A DNA stretch of 64,000 nt, taken from assembly GCA_902549785.1 (NCBI GenBank), contig CACCWT010000002.1, forward strand, positions 1 to 64,000. Reading direction: 5' to 3'. Shown piece after piece: positions 35,925-44,692 of this stretch. The notes under the pieces were generated by a model. It did no database searches and was not told where the DNA came from. It was given only the letters and a program-made list of their open reading frames with translations. Position 1 is the first letter of the stretch. Every line of letters begins with the position of its first letter. Source of the stretch: an uncultured Pelagibacteraceae bacterium. Its GTDB lineage: Bacteria > Pseudomonadota > Alphaproteobacteria > Pelagibacterales > Pelagibacteraceae. Both the position numbers and the translations under genes were made by a program.

Positions 35925-37097
35925 TTACTTTTGAAGAGCAAATTGTATTAAATCGATATTTTTGGATTTAAATCCAGCCTCGCAATAAGACAAGTAAAAG
36001 TTCCACATTCTTTTGAAAGTGTTATCAAAACCTTGGGATGAAATTTGATCCCACTTGTTGAAAAATTCATCTCTCCAAATTCTCAGGGTATTTGAGTAAT
36101 GTTCTCCGTAAGAATTACATTTCTCAAATTTAAGTCCTGATTTATTTGATAAAGAAACTAACTCATTTTTGCTTGGCAAAAAACCACCAGGAAAAATATA
36201 TTTTTGGATGAAATCAGTCTTATTTTTATACCTTTCGTAAATGCTATCATCAATAGTGATTGCTTGTATGGCAGCTGTTCCACCATCTACTAGATTATGC
36301 TTTATTGTATTAAAATAATTTTTTAAATAGTTATGACCGACAGCCTCGATCATTTCTATTGATGCAATTGAATTATATTTATTTTTAATATCTCTAAAGT
36401 CTAACATTTGTATGTTTATCTTCTCATTTAAACCAACTTTATGAATTCTTTCCTTGGAAAATTCATATTGTTTTTTAGAAATAGTAATACAATCTAATTT
36501 TACATCATAATTTTTTCCAATGTATTCCGCAAAGCCTCCCCAACCACATCCTATCTCTAGCATTTTGTCACCAGGCTTAGGCTTTACTAAATTTGAAAGT
36601 TTCTTATATTTGTTGATTTGTGCTTTTTCTAAGTCATTTCCTTCTTCAAAGATTGCACTCGAATATGTTAATGTTTTATCAAGCCATAAGGAGAAGAACT
36701 CATTTCCTAAATCGTAATGTTTTCTTATATTTTCTTTACTTCTAGATTTATTATTTTTAATAAAAAAATTTTTGATTTTGTTAAATATTGCAATATCAAA
36801 GGATCCAGAAAATTTATGTATTATTTTTATATTTTTGGCAGCTAATTCTATTAAGTTGGTTAAATTTTTTGTTTCAAAACTGTTATCCATATACGCTTCT
36901 GCTAAACCGATGCTACCATTTTTGATTATTTTTAGAGTAATTCCTGGTTTATTGATTTTTAAATGAGCATGTAATCTTTCATTACTATTTCCAAAATTAT
37001 ATTCTTTTCCATCATGATTGATTATCTTTAACGAACCATGTTTTATATATTTGAGTGAGCTAAAAACAATCTTGTCTGACAATTTATTCAAATTCAT
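35925..37097 (-). CDS. CFA-family SAM-dependent fatty acyl methyltransferase
   Basis: 390 residues of the cyclopropane-fatty-acyl-phospholipid synthase family. The SAM site is GCGWGGFAEY (183-192), with IEMIEAVGHNYL (Glu251) and FIQKYIFPGGFLPS. Compared with E. coli Cfa, the bicarbonate-binding Cys139 position is Ser147 (LTYSSAIF) and the His266 position is Gln278 (AIQAIT). This may mean it methylates unsaturated acyl chains without closing a cyclopropane ring. It overlaps DUF1365 by 14 bases and precedes the lipoprotein gene by four. Confidence 0.85.
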   Translation of the reverse strand: MNLNKLSDKIVFSSLKYIKHGSLKIINHDGKEYNFGNSNERLHAHLKINKPGITLKIIKNGSIGLAEAYMDNSFETKNLTNLIELAAKNIKIIHKFSGSFDIAIFNKIKNFFIKNNKSRSKENIRKHYDLGNEFFSLWLDKTLTYSSAIFEEGNDLEKAQINKYKKLSNLVKPKPGDKMLEIGCGWGGFAEYIGKNYDVKLDCITISKKQYEFSKERIHKVGLNEKINIQMLDFRDIKNKYNSIASIEMIEAVGHNYLKNYFNTIKHNLVDGGTAAIQAITIDDSIYERYKNKTDFIQKYIFPGGFLPSKNELVSLSNKSGLKFEKCNSYGEHYSNTLRIWRDEFFNKWDQISSQGFDNTFKRMWNFYLSYCEAGFKSKNIDLIQFALQK

Positions 37098-37860
37098 TTA
37101 TTTCTTTTGAAATATTATTTTTAATTCTTAACTTTTTCTTTATAAACTTTATTCCTTTTAACCATAATTTAAATGCTTCATAATGGATTGCGACAATAAC
37201 TTTAAATGTCATTAATGGGTGAAAAATATAAGAAAAGAACAAATTTTTATTACTTAAATCTTTTGCAATACCGTCTTGTGATGCAAATAATAATTTTCCC
37301 TCTTTATCAGATTGGTCTATTATAACTGATATTTTATCAGAAGGTTTGTTTACTCTAAATTTATAAATACACTCCATTTCTATAAAAGGCGATACATGAA
37401 ATTTTTTTGTACAACTATTTTTTATAGTCTCTGTATCATGAGTTTTAAAAATATAAGTATGCTGTTCACCAAAAGTATTTTTAACTTCATAGAAAATTGA
37501 AATTATTTTGTTATCTTTATTATATATAAAAAAAACACTTAAAGGATTAAATACATACCCAAAAATTCTTGGATAACACAATATTTTAACTTTTACTTCT
37601 GTTTCATCAATGCCAATATTTTTTAAATTATGTTTAACCCAATTTTTTAAAGATGTTCCATCTCGATTACCGTGATCTTTGTCAAAAAAACTTATAATAT
37701 TAAATTTATTATAAGAAAATATAGTAATATTCTTATTTATTTCCTCTAAATCATCAAGGTCAATCAACAATGAAAAAACACTATATTTAAAATAGTGATT
37801 TTTAGGTTTAAATCTTCTATGAATTACTTTCCCAGTATAAATTTTTGAGTTTTTAAACAT
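37084..37860 (-). CDS. DUF1365-family protein
   Basis: 258 residues beginning IYTGKVIHRRFKPKNHYFKYSVFSLLIDLDD and with FGYVFNPLSVFFIYN and KKFHVSPFIEMECIYKFRV, the marks of DUF1365. The family is nearly always between a flavin oxidase and a CFA-like methyltransferase, as here, and is thought to act in modification of membrane lipids. No catalytic residue is established. It overlaps both neighbours by 8 and 14 bases. Confidence 0.9.
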   Translation of the reverse strand: MFKNSKIYTGKVIHRRFKPKNHYFKYSVFSLLIDLDDLEEINKNITIFSYNKFNIISFFDKDHGNRDGTSLKNWVKHNLKNIGIDETEVKVKILCYPRIFGYVFNPLSVFFIYNKDNKIISIFYEVKNTFGEQHTYIFKTHDTETIKNSCTKKFHVSPFIEMECIYKFRVNKPSDKISVIIDQSDKEGKLLFASQDGIAKDLSNKNLFFSYIFHPLMTFKVIVAIHYEAFKLWLKGIKFIKKKLRIKNNISKEINEFE

Positions 37861-39091
37861 TAATATAATTCATCATATCTAATGATGATTTTATACCATC
37901 TTCATGAAAACCATAACCAAAATAACTTCCACAAAATAAAATATTATTTTTATTTTGAATTAAATGTAGATCCTTTTGACTATTAATTGCTTTTTGATCA
38001 AAATAAGGATGTGTAAATTGTACCCTTCTAATTATTTTTTCTTCAGGTATTTTCAAATAAGGATTCAATGTTAAAAATATATTTTTAGAAATATTCAGAT
38101 TCTGCAATAAATTTAACCAATAAGTAATGGAATTTTGCTCGCTGTTTTCAGCCTTTATTGATGAATTCCAAGAACACCAAGCTTTATTATTTTTTGGCAT
38201 GTAATTAATATCTTCATGAATAACCGCCTCATTTGTTTTATATTTAAAATTACTCAAAATCTTTTTTTCATTTTCATCTGGAGCTTCAATCATTGAAAGA
38301 GCTTGATCAGCATGTGTAGCTAGTACAACTTTGTCATAAGTAAAATACTCATTTTTATCACCATAATAAACCTGGACTCCAGATTGAATTCTTTTAATTT
38401 TATTTATGTTATAATTTTTATAGTATTCGCCACTTATATTGCTCAGTATTTTATCTACATATGTTCTGCTTCTGTTTGAAACTGTAAACCATTGAGGTCT
38501 ATTTTTTAATTTAAAAAGACCATGATTTTGGAAAAATTTTAAAAAAAAACTTAAAGGCATTTGCTTTGCTTCATAAGGAGGCATTGACCATATTGCTGAA
38601 ACCATTGGAATAATATGAAATTTTATGAAATAGTCTGAAACATTTAATTTTTCTAAATATTTTCCTAAAGTAATATTCTCGGTAATTAAATTTTTGTTTT
38701 CACTCTTTTTGTAAAAATCAATTATTGTAAAAAACATTTTTAAAAATTTTATATTTAATAGATTTAATTTATTGCTAAAAATTCCTGATATTCCTTTTCC
38801 ACAATATTCAATTTCTGAGTCTCTAACAGAAACTGAAAATGACATATTACTTTTTTCTATAGCTATGTTATTTTCTTCAAAAAAATTTATTAAATTTGGA
38901 TATGTTTTTTTATTGAATACAATGAAGCCTATATCTACAGGTATTATATTATCTTGAATTTTGATATCTATTGTATGGGAATGTCCACCAAAGTGATCTT
39001 CTTTTTCAAAAAGATCAACTTTATGATTTTTCGAAAGATAATATGCTGCACTTAGACCTGAAATACCAGACCCTATAATTGCTAATTTCAT
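37853..39091 (-). CDS. FAD-dependent oxidase/desaturase-like protein (amine oxidase fold)
   Basis: 412 residues with the FAD dinucleotide motif IGSGISGLSAAYYLSKNHKV, followed by FEKEDHFGGHSHTI. A typical NAD(P)/FAD-binding protein of the amine oxidase superfamily that is found before DUF1365 and CFA-like genes; the family includes candidates for acyl chain desaturation (UfaD-like). The C-terminus has the FAD-contact GSYFGYGFHEDGIKSSLDM. Its start overlaps the EamA stop by one base. Substrate and product are inferred. Confidence 0.82.
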   Translation of the reverse strand: MKLAIIGSGISGLSAAYYLSKNHKVDLFEKEDHFGGHSHTIDIKIQDNIIPVDIGFIVFNKKTYPNLINFFEENNIAIEKSNMSFSVSVRDSEIEYCGKGISGIFSNKLNLLNIKFLKMFFTIIDFYKKSENKNLITENITLGKYLEKLNVSDYFIKFHIIPMVSAIWSMPPYEAKQMPLSFFLKFFQNHGLFKLKNRPQWFTVSNRSRTYVDKILSNISGEYYKNYNINKIKRIQSGVQVYYGDKNEYFTYDKVVLATHADQALSMIEAPDENEKKILSNFKYKTNEAVIHEDINYMPKNNKAWCSWNSSIKAENSEQNSITYWLNLLQNLNISKNIFLTLNPYLKIPEEKIIRRVQFTHPYFDQKAINSQKDLHLIQNKNNILFCGSYFGYGFHEDGIKSSLDMMNYINV

Positions 39092-39969
39092 TATTGAGGA
39101 TTATATTTATTTTCACCTTTAAATGATGAGACAAATTGTAGAAAAACTGCAAATATTATTATCCCGCCACCAATTAATACGTGAAATGATGGATTTTCAT
39201 TTACAAAAAGCCATGCCCACATAGGACCTAAAATTGCCTCTGTTAGCATAATTATACCAACCATTGCAGATAATGTTTTTTTAGCTCCAATTGTTATAAA
39301 TATAAAACCAAGCCCTATTTGAAATGTACCTGATAAAAATGCTAAAAATATATCGTACATAGATACAGAAATTTTAGTTGACGCTAAGAAACCAATAATC
39401 ATAGCAACTATACCTGCTACTAGTTGAAGAGGTACCATATCCACAGTCGGATACTTTCTTACAATTAAAATTAAAATTGCAAATGTAATAGGCATTACAA
39501 AAGCAACAATGTTTCCTGACATTTGACCACTTGAAAGGGTATTTCCAAGCATAAGTATTAAACCTGATATTGCTAAAATAATTGACGCTAGTGTAATTTT
39601 TGAAATTTTCTCTTTTAAAAAAAAATAACCAAAAATTGCTAAAAAAATTGTCTGCGTCTGGATAATAAAATTAGTATTGGCAACTGTAGTATTATACATG
39701 GCAAAAACATAACTACTAAAACCAATACCAAGAATAATACCTCCAATTAATCCTGGAATTCCTGATAAATAAATTTTGCTAAATACATTCTTTTTATAAT
39801 TAAAAAATAAAAATATAGTTACAGTTATTATAAAAAAAACTTGTCTCCAGAATAGTATTTGCCATAAAGTTGATCCTTCAAACGATTTTACAATTAAACC
39901 TCCAAAACTAAGACAAAATGCTCCAAGAAAAATTAATAATGGTCCTGGTAATTTTGAAATTAAATTCAT
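39091..39969 (-). CDS. EamA/DMT-superfamily transporter
   Basis: 292 residues with ten hydrophobic helices and two EamA repeats (IFLAIFGYFFLKEKISKITLAS and VGIIMLTEAILGPMWAWLFVNE, shown in part). Its start overlaps pxpC by four bases and its stop overlaps the FAD oxidase start by one base, bridging the oxoproline genes and the lipid genes in one minus-strand run. Substrate unknown; amino-acid-like export or import is plausible. Confidence 0.82.
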   Translation of the reverse strand: MNLISKLPGPLLIFLGAFCLSFGGLIVKSFEGSTLWQILFWRQVFFIITVTIFLFFNYKKNVFSKIYLSGIPGLIGGIILGIGFSSYVFAMYNTTVANTNFIIQTQTIFLAIFGYFFLKEKISKITLASIILAISGLILMLGNTLSSGQMSGNIVAFVMPITFAILILIVRKYPTVDMVPLQLVAGIVAMIIGFLASTKISVSMYDIFLAFLSGTFQIGLGFIFITIGAKKTLSAMVGIIMLTEAILGPMWAWLFVNENPSFHVLIGGGIIIFAVFLQFVSSFKGENKYNPQ

Positions 39970-40913
39970 TTAATTTTAGATATTAAATTTCGGGTTTCCA
40001 TTTCATAAAGTTTGTAAATAGTTTCAGCGTCTTTTAAATTGATTTCTTTAAATTTTATTTTACTTCCGGGTGGTATTTGGACTAGCTTATCGTAATCAGC
40101 ACTTATAACAACTCCAATTTTAGGATAACCACCAATAGTTCCATGATCCGAAAGCATAACAATTGGGTCACCATCAGCTGTTATTTGAATCGTTCCTTTA
40201 ACTAATCCCTCAGATTTGATGTTTGTATATTTTATGTTTTCAATTTTTGGACCGTCTAATCTAATTCCCATTCTATCAGTCAATTTTGTTATTCTAAATT
40301 TTTCTTTAAAAAATAATTCTTTTGCGGTTTCGGAAAAATAATCAAAGTGTGGTCCTTTTATTACTCTAATATTTTCAATTTTTGAAACTATGTAATCTAA
40401 TTTATTCGAAGAATATTTTTTTGTAATATTTTCTATTTTAATTATTTGATTTTTTTGTAATATTTTCCCATTGTTAGCACCAATTTCTGCTTTTGTATTT
40501 ACTGAGCAACTATCAAGATAAAAATCTATTTTAAATGATGCATTTATAGATAAATAACCATAAACAGATCTATTAGTGGATATAAGATCTAAACAATCAT
40601 TATTTTCTAAAACAAGATTTTGATAACAAACTCCTTCTTCTATTTTATTTTTTCTTAATATTTGAAAGTTTACATCACCAGTGACATTAATATAAACTTT
40701 ATCACCTTTGTATCTCAATTTTGGCCCTTGTAGTGCAAATTCTATAACAGGACTATTTTTTTTATTATTTGAAATAGCGTTAGCTATAACAAAATTTCTA
40801 TTATCCATCGCACCACTAAAAGGTATTCCTATATGATAGAAATTTTTTCTACCATTATCTTGGAAAGTTGAATTTATGCCAGGTCTCAAAACCTCAAAAT
40901 AATTTTCAGTCAT
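39966..40913 (-). CDS. pxpC: 5-oxoprolinase subunit C (biotin-dependent-carboxyltransferase-like)
   Basis: About 315 residues starting at ATG 40913 with MTENYFEVLRPGINSTFQDNGR. It has HIGIPFSGAMDNRNFVIAN near the start, and KIGVVISADYDKLVQIPPG. This is the KipA/YbgK fold related to urea amidolyase. In 5-oxoprolinase PxpABC it forms a complex with PxpB that prepares ATP-dependent ring opening of 5-oxoproline to glutamate. It starts eight bases inside pxpB. A TTG/other upstream start would lie inside pxpB and is less likely. Confidence 0.92.
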   Translation of the reverse strand: MTENYFEVLRPGINSTFQDNGRKNFYHIGIPFSGAMDNRNFVIANAISNNKKNSPVIEFALQGPKLRYKGDKVYINVTGDVNFQILRKNKIEEGVCYQNLVLENNDCLDLISTNRSVYGYLSINASFKIDFYLDSCSVNTKAEIGANNGKILQKNQIIKIENITKKYSSNKLDYIVSKIENIRVIKGPHFDYFSETAKELFFKEKFRITKLTDRMGIRLDGPKIENIKYTNIKSEGLVKGTIQITADGDPIVMLSDHGTIGGYPKIGVVISADYDKLVQIPPGSKIKFKEINLKDAETIYKLYEMETRNLISKIK

Positions 40914-41580
40914 ATTTTTTCTCGAATTCTGATTTTGATATTTGAAAAAATGATATCGTATCACCTGGATTAATTAAGTTTGGTGAAGTGTTATTTTTAT
41001 TGTCGAATATATCTAAAGGGGTTTTTCCAATTATGTTCCATCCACCAGGACTTTCAAATGTATAAATATTACAAAATTGTTCTGTTAATCCTATAGAGTT
41101 TTTTGGTACTTTAACCCTTGGAGTGTCTAGACGTCTAGCATGTAATGAACCATCCAAATCTCCCAAAAATGGCATACCAGCAATAAATCCTGTCATATAA
41201 CAATAATATTTTTTAGAAAAAAATTTTTTATAAATTTCCTCTTTGTCAAGATTTAACAATTTTTCTAATCTTTTTATATCAAGAGCAAAATTGTTGTCAC
41301 AGCAGACAGGTATATTAATGAGATTACCTACATTCACTATTTCATTTTTGAAATTTAATTGTTCAACTTCTGTTTTAATTTTATCAAAGCTAGTAATGCT
41401 TAGGTCAAAACTAATTATCAATTTATTATAACTTGGTGTAATATTTGTAATACCAGGAATATTGCTTTTCTTTATATTTTTAAAAAATTGAATTACATTT
41501 AAATTTATTTCCCTGTTTACATCATTTCCAAAGTCACAGTATAAAGCTGCGTCACCAAGATTTGATATATTTTTTATCAT
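40906..41580 (-). CDS. pxpB: 5-oxoprolinase subunit B (KipI-like)
   Basis: 224 residues with GMPFLGDLDGSLHARRLDTPRVKVP (about 136-160, shown in part) and SPGGWNIIGKTPLDIFD, the core signature of the KipI/YbgJ family. Works with PxpC and PxpA to hydrolyse 5-oxoproline. The ATG at 41580 faces the pxpA start at 41608 with 27 bases between, so the promoters must overlap one another or lie inside coding sequence. Confidence 0.93.
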   Translation of the reverse strand: MIKNISNLGDAALYCDFGNDVNREINLNVIQFFKNIKKSNIPGITNITPSYNKLIISFDLSITSFDKIKTEVEQLNFKNEIVNVGNLINIPVCCDNNFALDIKRLEKLLNLDKEEIYKKFFSKKYYCYMTGFIAGMPFLGDLDGSLHARRLDTPRVKVPKNSIGLTEQFCNIYTFESPGGWNIIGKTPLDIFDNKNNTSPNLINPGDTISFFQISKSEFEKKYD

Positions 41581-41607
41581 GCCATGTTATACTTTAAGCC
41601 ATTAATT

Positions 41608-42381
41608 ATGGAAATTAATTTAAATTGCGATTTAGGTGAAAAATCAAAGCATCATTCAAATGAAAATGATCCTGAGTTACTAAAAATTGTAAATTCTGCT
41701 AATGTGGCATGCGGATATCATGCAGGTGATGAGCAGACAATGCAAGAAGTAGTAAAAATTTCTAAAGAAAATAATGTTAGCATTGGAGCCCACCCATCAT
41801 TTAATGATCCTGGAAATTTTGGACGTAAAAGAATGAACCTTTCGGCTAGCGAAATAAATAAACTAATTATTGATCAATATGAGATATTACAAAATATAGC
41901 TAGTCTACAAGGAGAAAAGGTTTCACATATTAAACCGCATGGTGCGTTGAATAATATGGCATGTGAGGACTTAGATCTAGCAACAACTTTAGCTAAATCA
42001 ATATACCAAATTGATAAAGATATCATTTATTTAGTACCTACTGGTTCTAAAATGGAAATAGCAGCAAAAAAACTTAATATGAAAATTGCCTGTGAAATAT
42101 TTGCCGACAGAAATTATGAAGATGATGGAACGCTAGTTTCTAGAACAAAAGACCATGCTTTAATAACAGATCCCACTCAAGCTAAAAATCATGTATTGAA
42201 TATGGTTAAAAACCAAACCCTTAATTGTCACAGTGGTAAACAAATACCTTGTGAAATTGACTCTGTCTGCATACATGGTGATAATATAAGCTCATTGGAA
42301 ACTGCAATGTTTGTAAAACAAAATTTATTAGAAAATAATTTAAATTTAAAACCTCTAAATAAAATGAGTAAATTTCTATGA
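41608..42381 (+). CDS. pxpA: 5-oxoprolinase subunit A (LamB/YcsF family)
   Basis: Catalytic-fold subunit of the 5-oxoprolinase complex. It starts at the ATG at 41608 with MEINLNCDLGE (the ATG at 41584 adds eight residues before this canonical start). Marks are NVACGYHAGDEQTM, IGAHPSFNDPGNFGR, IKPHGALNN, EIFADRNYEDDGTLVSRT and CIHGDN. Length 257 fits the family. The 3' end overlaps the TPR gene by four bases in an ATGA arrangement. Confidence 0.95.
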   Translation: MEINLNCDLGEKSKHHSNENDPELLKIVNSANVACGYHAGDEQTMQEVVKISKENNVSIGAHPSFNDPGNFGRKRMNLSASEINKLIIDQYEILQNIASLQGEKVSHIKPHGALNNMACEDLDLATTLAKSIYQIDKDIIYLVPTGSKMEIAAKKLNMKIACEIFADRNYEDDGTLVSRTKDHALITDPTQAKNHVLNMVKNQTLNCHSGKQIPCEIDSVCIHGDNISSLETAMFVKQNLLENNLNLKPLNKMSKFL

Positions 42382-42863
42382 AGATTTTAAAAATATATTT
42401 AACCTTATTTTTACTTTTAACTTTTTCTGCTCAATCTTTTGCGGCTGGAACAAGTTCATCAGATAAAAAACCAAGTTATAAAAATGCAGTAAAATTGATT
42501 GAGGCTGCAAAAAAATATGAGTCGAAAGATAAAAAGGATAAAGCTTTAAAAAGATACAAAAAAGCCCAAAAGATTTTATTGGAATTAGATAAAAAAAAAC
42601 CATTACAGGCTGACACTTTGAATTATTTAGGTTTTACAACTAGAAAACTTGGAGATTTTGAAGCTGGAGAGAAATATTACTTACTAGGTTTACAAGTTGA
42701 ACCAAATCATGTTGGAATAAATGAATACTTAGGTGAATTATATGTCGTTACAAATAGAATAGATTTGGCAAAAGAAAGACTAGAAGTTTTAAAAAGTTGT
42801 AATTGCGAAGAGTATCAGGAATTAAAAGAAATTATAGACGGATCAAAAAAATCAAAATATTAG
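42378..42863 (+). CDS. Exported tetratricopeptide-repeat protein
   Basis: 161 residues: a signal peptide (MKILKIYLTLFLLLTFSAQSFA), a lysine-rich region, and TPR-like helices: LIEAAKKYESKDKKDKAL, ADTLNYLGFTTRKLGDFEAGEKYYLLGL, and HVGINEYLGELYVVTNRID (shown in part). Each matches the TPR pattern of paired helices with A/Y/G spacing. Probably a periplasmic scaffold. The overlap with pxpA suggests a shared transcript, though the product's job there is unclear. Converges with the TRAP permease. Confidence 0.8.
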   Translation: MKILKIYLTLFLLLTFSAQSFAAGTSSSDKKPSYKNAVKLIEAAKKYESKDKKDKALKRYKKAQKILLELDKKKPLQADTLNYLGFTTRKLGDFEAGEKYYLLGLQVEPNHVGINEYLGELYVVTNRIDLAKERLEVLKSCNCEEYQELKEIIDGSKKSKY

Positions 42864-44170
42864 TTTATATTTTGAATCATTTGCTCAGGCATCCATAAGG
42901 CTATTTGAGGAAACAAAACAATTAAGATTACCGCAAATATCATCAACAAGAATAACGGAAATGCACTTTTGGCGATGTAGCCCATATCTTTGTTAGCCAT
43001 ACCTTGCAAAACAAATAAATTAAAACCAACTGGAGGGGTAATTTGAGCCATTTCAACAACTATAACTAAAAATATACCAAACCAAATCATATCAAAACCA
43101 GCCTGCCTAATCATAGGTTCGATAATAGCCATTGTAAGTACAACTGCTGATATTCCATCAAGAAACATTCCTAAAATTATATAAAAAATCATTAATACGA
43201 AAATTAAAACATATGGTGATAATTCCATATTTTGTATCCAAATTGCTAGATTTCTAGGAAGGCCAGTAAATCCCATAGCGAGTGATAAAAATGTTGCTCC
43301 AGCTAGTATGAATGCAATCATGCACGAGGTTTTTGTTGCACCAAGTAAAGATTCTTTAAAAGTTTTTAAGTTTAAACTTTTTTGAAAATAAGAAAGTATT
43401 AAAGCTCCCACAACACCCAGAGATGCTGCTTCAGTTGCTGTTGCAATTCCAGTATAAATAGAGCCAATTACACCAAGGATTAATAAAATCACAGGTATTA
43501 ACTGTTTTGATTTACTTAATTTATTTAAAAATGAGTAATTTTCTTCAGTTAACGGCATTTTATTTTTATTTAACAAAGACCAAATGATTACATAGCCCAT
43601 AAAAATCAGAGCAATCATTATTCCAGGAATTATTCCAGCTATAAATAGTTTAGCAATTGACTCTTGAACAGTTACTCCATAAATAATTAGAATAATTGAA
43701 GGGGGGATTAGTAATCCTAAAGTTCCAGAGCCCGCAAGACTTCCAAGTAAAATTTTTTCGGGATATTTTCTTTTTCTTAACTCTGGAATTGACATTTTTC
43801 CAACTGTAGCGACTGTTGCAGCTGAGGATCCAGATATAGCTGCAAACAATGCACATCCGACAACATTGACATGTATTAATCCTCCAGGAAGTTTCTGTAA
43901 CCAAGGAGCCAGTCCCTCAAATAAATTTTCAGATAATTTAGTCCTAAATAAAATTTCTCCCATCCATACAAAAAGAGGCAAAGCAGTCAGAGTCCATGAT
44001 GATGATGCACCCCAAATTGTTGTGGCCATCGCATCTCCAACTGGTCGAGAAGTAAATAAAATCATTCCAATAGAAGAAACACCAATCATGCTTACTGCTA
44101 CCCATATTCCAGAGCTTAAAAAAAGTAGTAAAACTGTAATAAAAAAAATAGCTAATAAAATTTCAATCAT
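42860..44170 (-). CDS. dctM: TRAP transporter large permease (DctM family)
   Basis: 436 residues with twelve or so helices. The family marks are LPLFVWMGEILFRTKLS, GCALFAAISGSSAATVATVGKMSIPELRKR, and GTLGLLIPPSIILIIYG, and the C-terminal TPPVGFNLFVLQG. The 12-helix DctM subunit forms the Na+-driven channel. It overlaps the small permease (44163) by eight bases. The neighbouring oxoproline genes suggest, without proving, a pyroglutamate-type substrate. Confidence 0.92.
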   Translation of the reverse strand: MIEILLAIFFITVLLLFLSSGIWVAVSMIGVSSIGMILFTSRPVGDAMATTIWGASSSWTLTALPLFVWMGEILFRTKLSENLFEGLAPWLQKLPGGLIHVNVVGCALFAAISGSSAATVATVGKMSIPELRKRKYPEKILLGSLAGSGTLGLLIPPSIILIIYGVTVQESIAKLFIAGIIPGIMIALIFMGYVIIWSLLNKNKMPLTEENYSFLNKLSKSKQLIPVILLILGVIGSIYTGIATATEAASLGVVGALILSYFQKSLNLKTFKESLLGATKTSCMIAFILAGATFLSLAMGFTGLPRNLAIWIQNMELSPYVLIFVLMIFYIILGMFLDGISAVVLTMAIIEPMIRQAGFDMIWFGIFLVIVVEMAQITPPVGFNLFVLQGMANKDMGYIAKSAFPLFLLMIFAVILIVLFPQIALWMPEQMIQNIN

Positions 44171-44648
44171 TATTATTAATTTTTAAGATTAATAGATGAA
44201 AGGCACATATAAAAAAAAGTGTTGCTCCAATAGCAACGCTACATTGAGGTATCCATATTAAAATTTCATCAGCACCTTCACTTCTTTCCTCAAACTCGTA
44301 TGAGATTTTTAACATTTTGATAAAATAATATGACATATAACCCGCAAATATTGTTGTGACGATTAAGCTCCAAACTTCTAAAAATTTTTTTTTAAAACCT
44401 GTAGACTTTTCTAAGAATAATGTGATTCTTATATGACCTCCATTTACGAATGTATATGAAAGAGCAAAAAAAGATGAGGCAGCCATACAATACCCTGAGT
44501 ATTCAGCTAACCCCCTTATGTAAAAACCGAAAATTCTAGATGCAATTCCGGTTAATATAAAAACTGCAATAAGAATTAAAAAAACTGCAGCTATATATCC
44601 TGAATAATTATAAATACTATTTAATGATTTATTTAATTTCTGTAACAT
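44163..44648 (-). CDS. dctQ: TRAP transporter small permease (DctQ family)
   Basis: 161 residues with four membrane helices and the DctQ pattern: YIAAVFLILIAVFILTGIASRI, AEYSGYCMAASSFFALSYTFVNGGHIRITLFLE (shown in part), and IPQCSVAIGATLFFICAFHLL. It assembles with the large permease. The ATG at 44648 lies only two bases after a terminator-like hairpin and has no visible ribosome site, an unusual start context. Confidence 0.88.
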   Translation of the reverse strand: MLQKLNKSLNSIYNYSGYIAAVFLILIAVFILTGIASRIFGFYIRGLAEYSGYCMAASSFFALSYTFVNGGHIRITLFLEKSTGFKKKFLEVWSLIVTTIFAGYMSYYFIKMLKISYEFEERSEGADEILIWIPQCSVAIGATLFFICAFHLLILKINNND

Positions 44649-44650
44649 AA

Positions 44651-44680
44651 AAAAGGCTGTTTTTTTAAACAGCCTTTTTT
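44651..44680 (-). terminator. Terminator-like hairpin between dctP and dctQ
   Basis: AAAAGGCTGTTT and AAACAGCCTTTT form a 12-base-pair stem with a TTTT loop on the plus strand (44651-44662 and 44667-44678), and the minus-strand RNA ends in a run of six U just before the dctQ ATG. It is a plausible Rho-independent terminator or attenuator of dctP, giving more DctP than permease. It also masks any ribosome site for dctQ. Confidence 0.7.
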
Positions 44681-44692
44681 ATTATATTTTTT

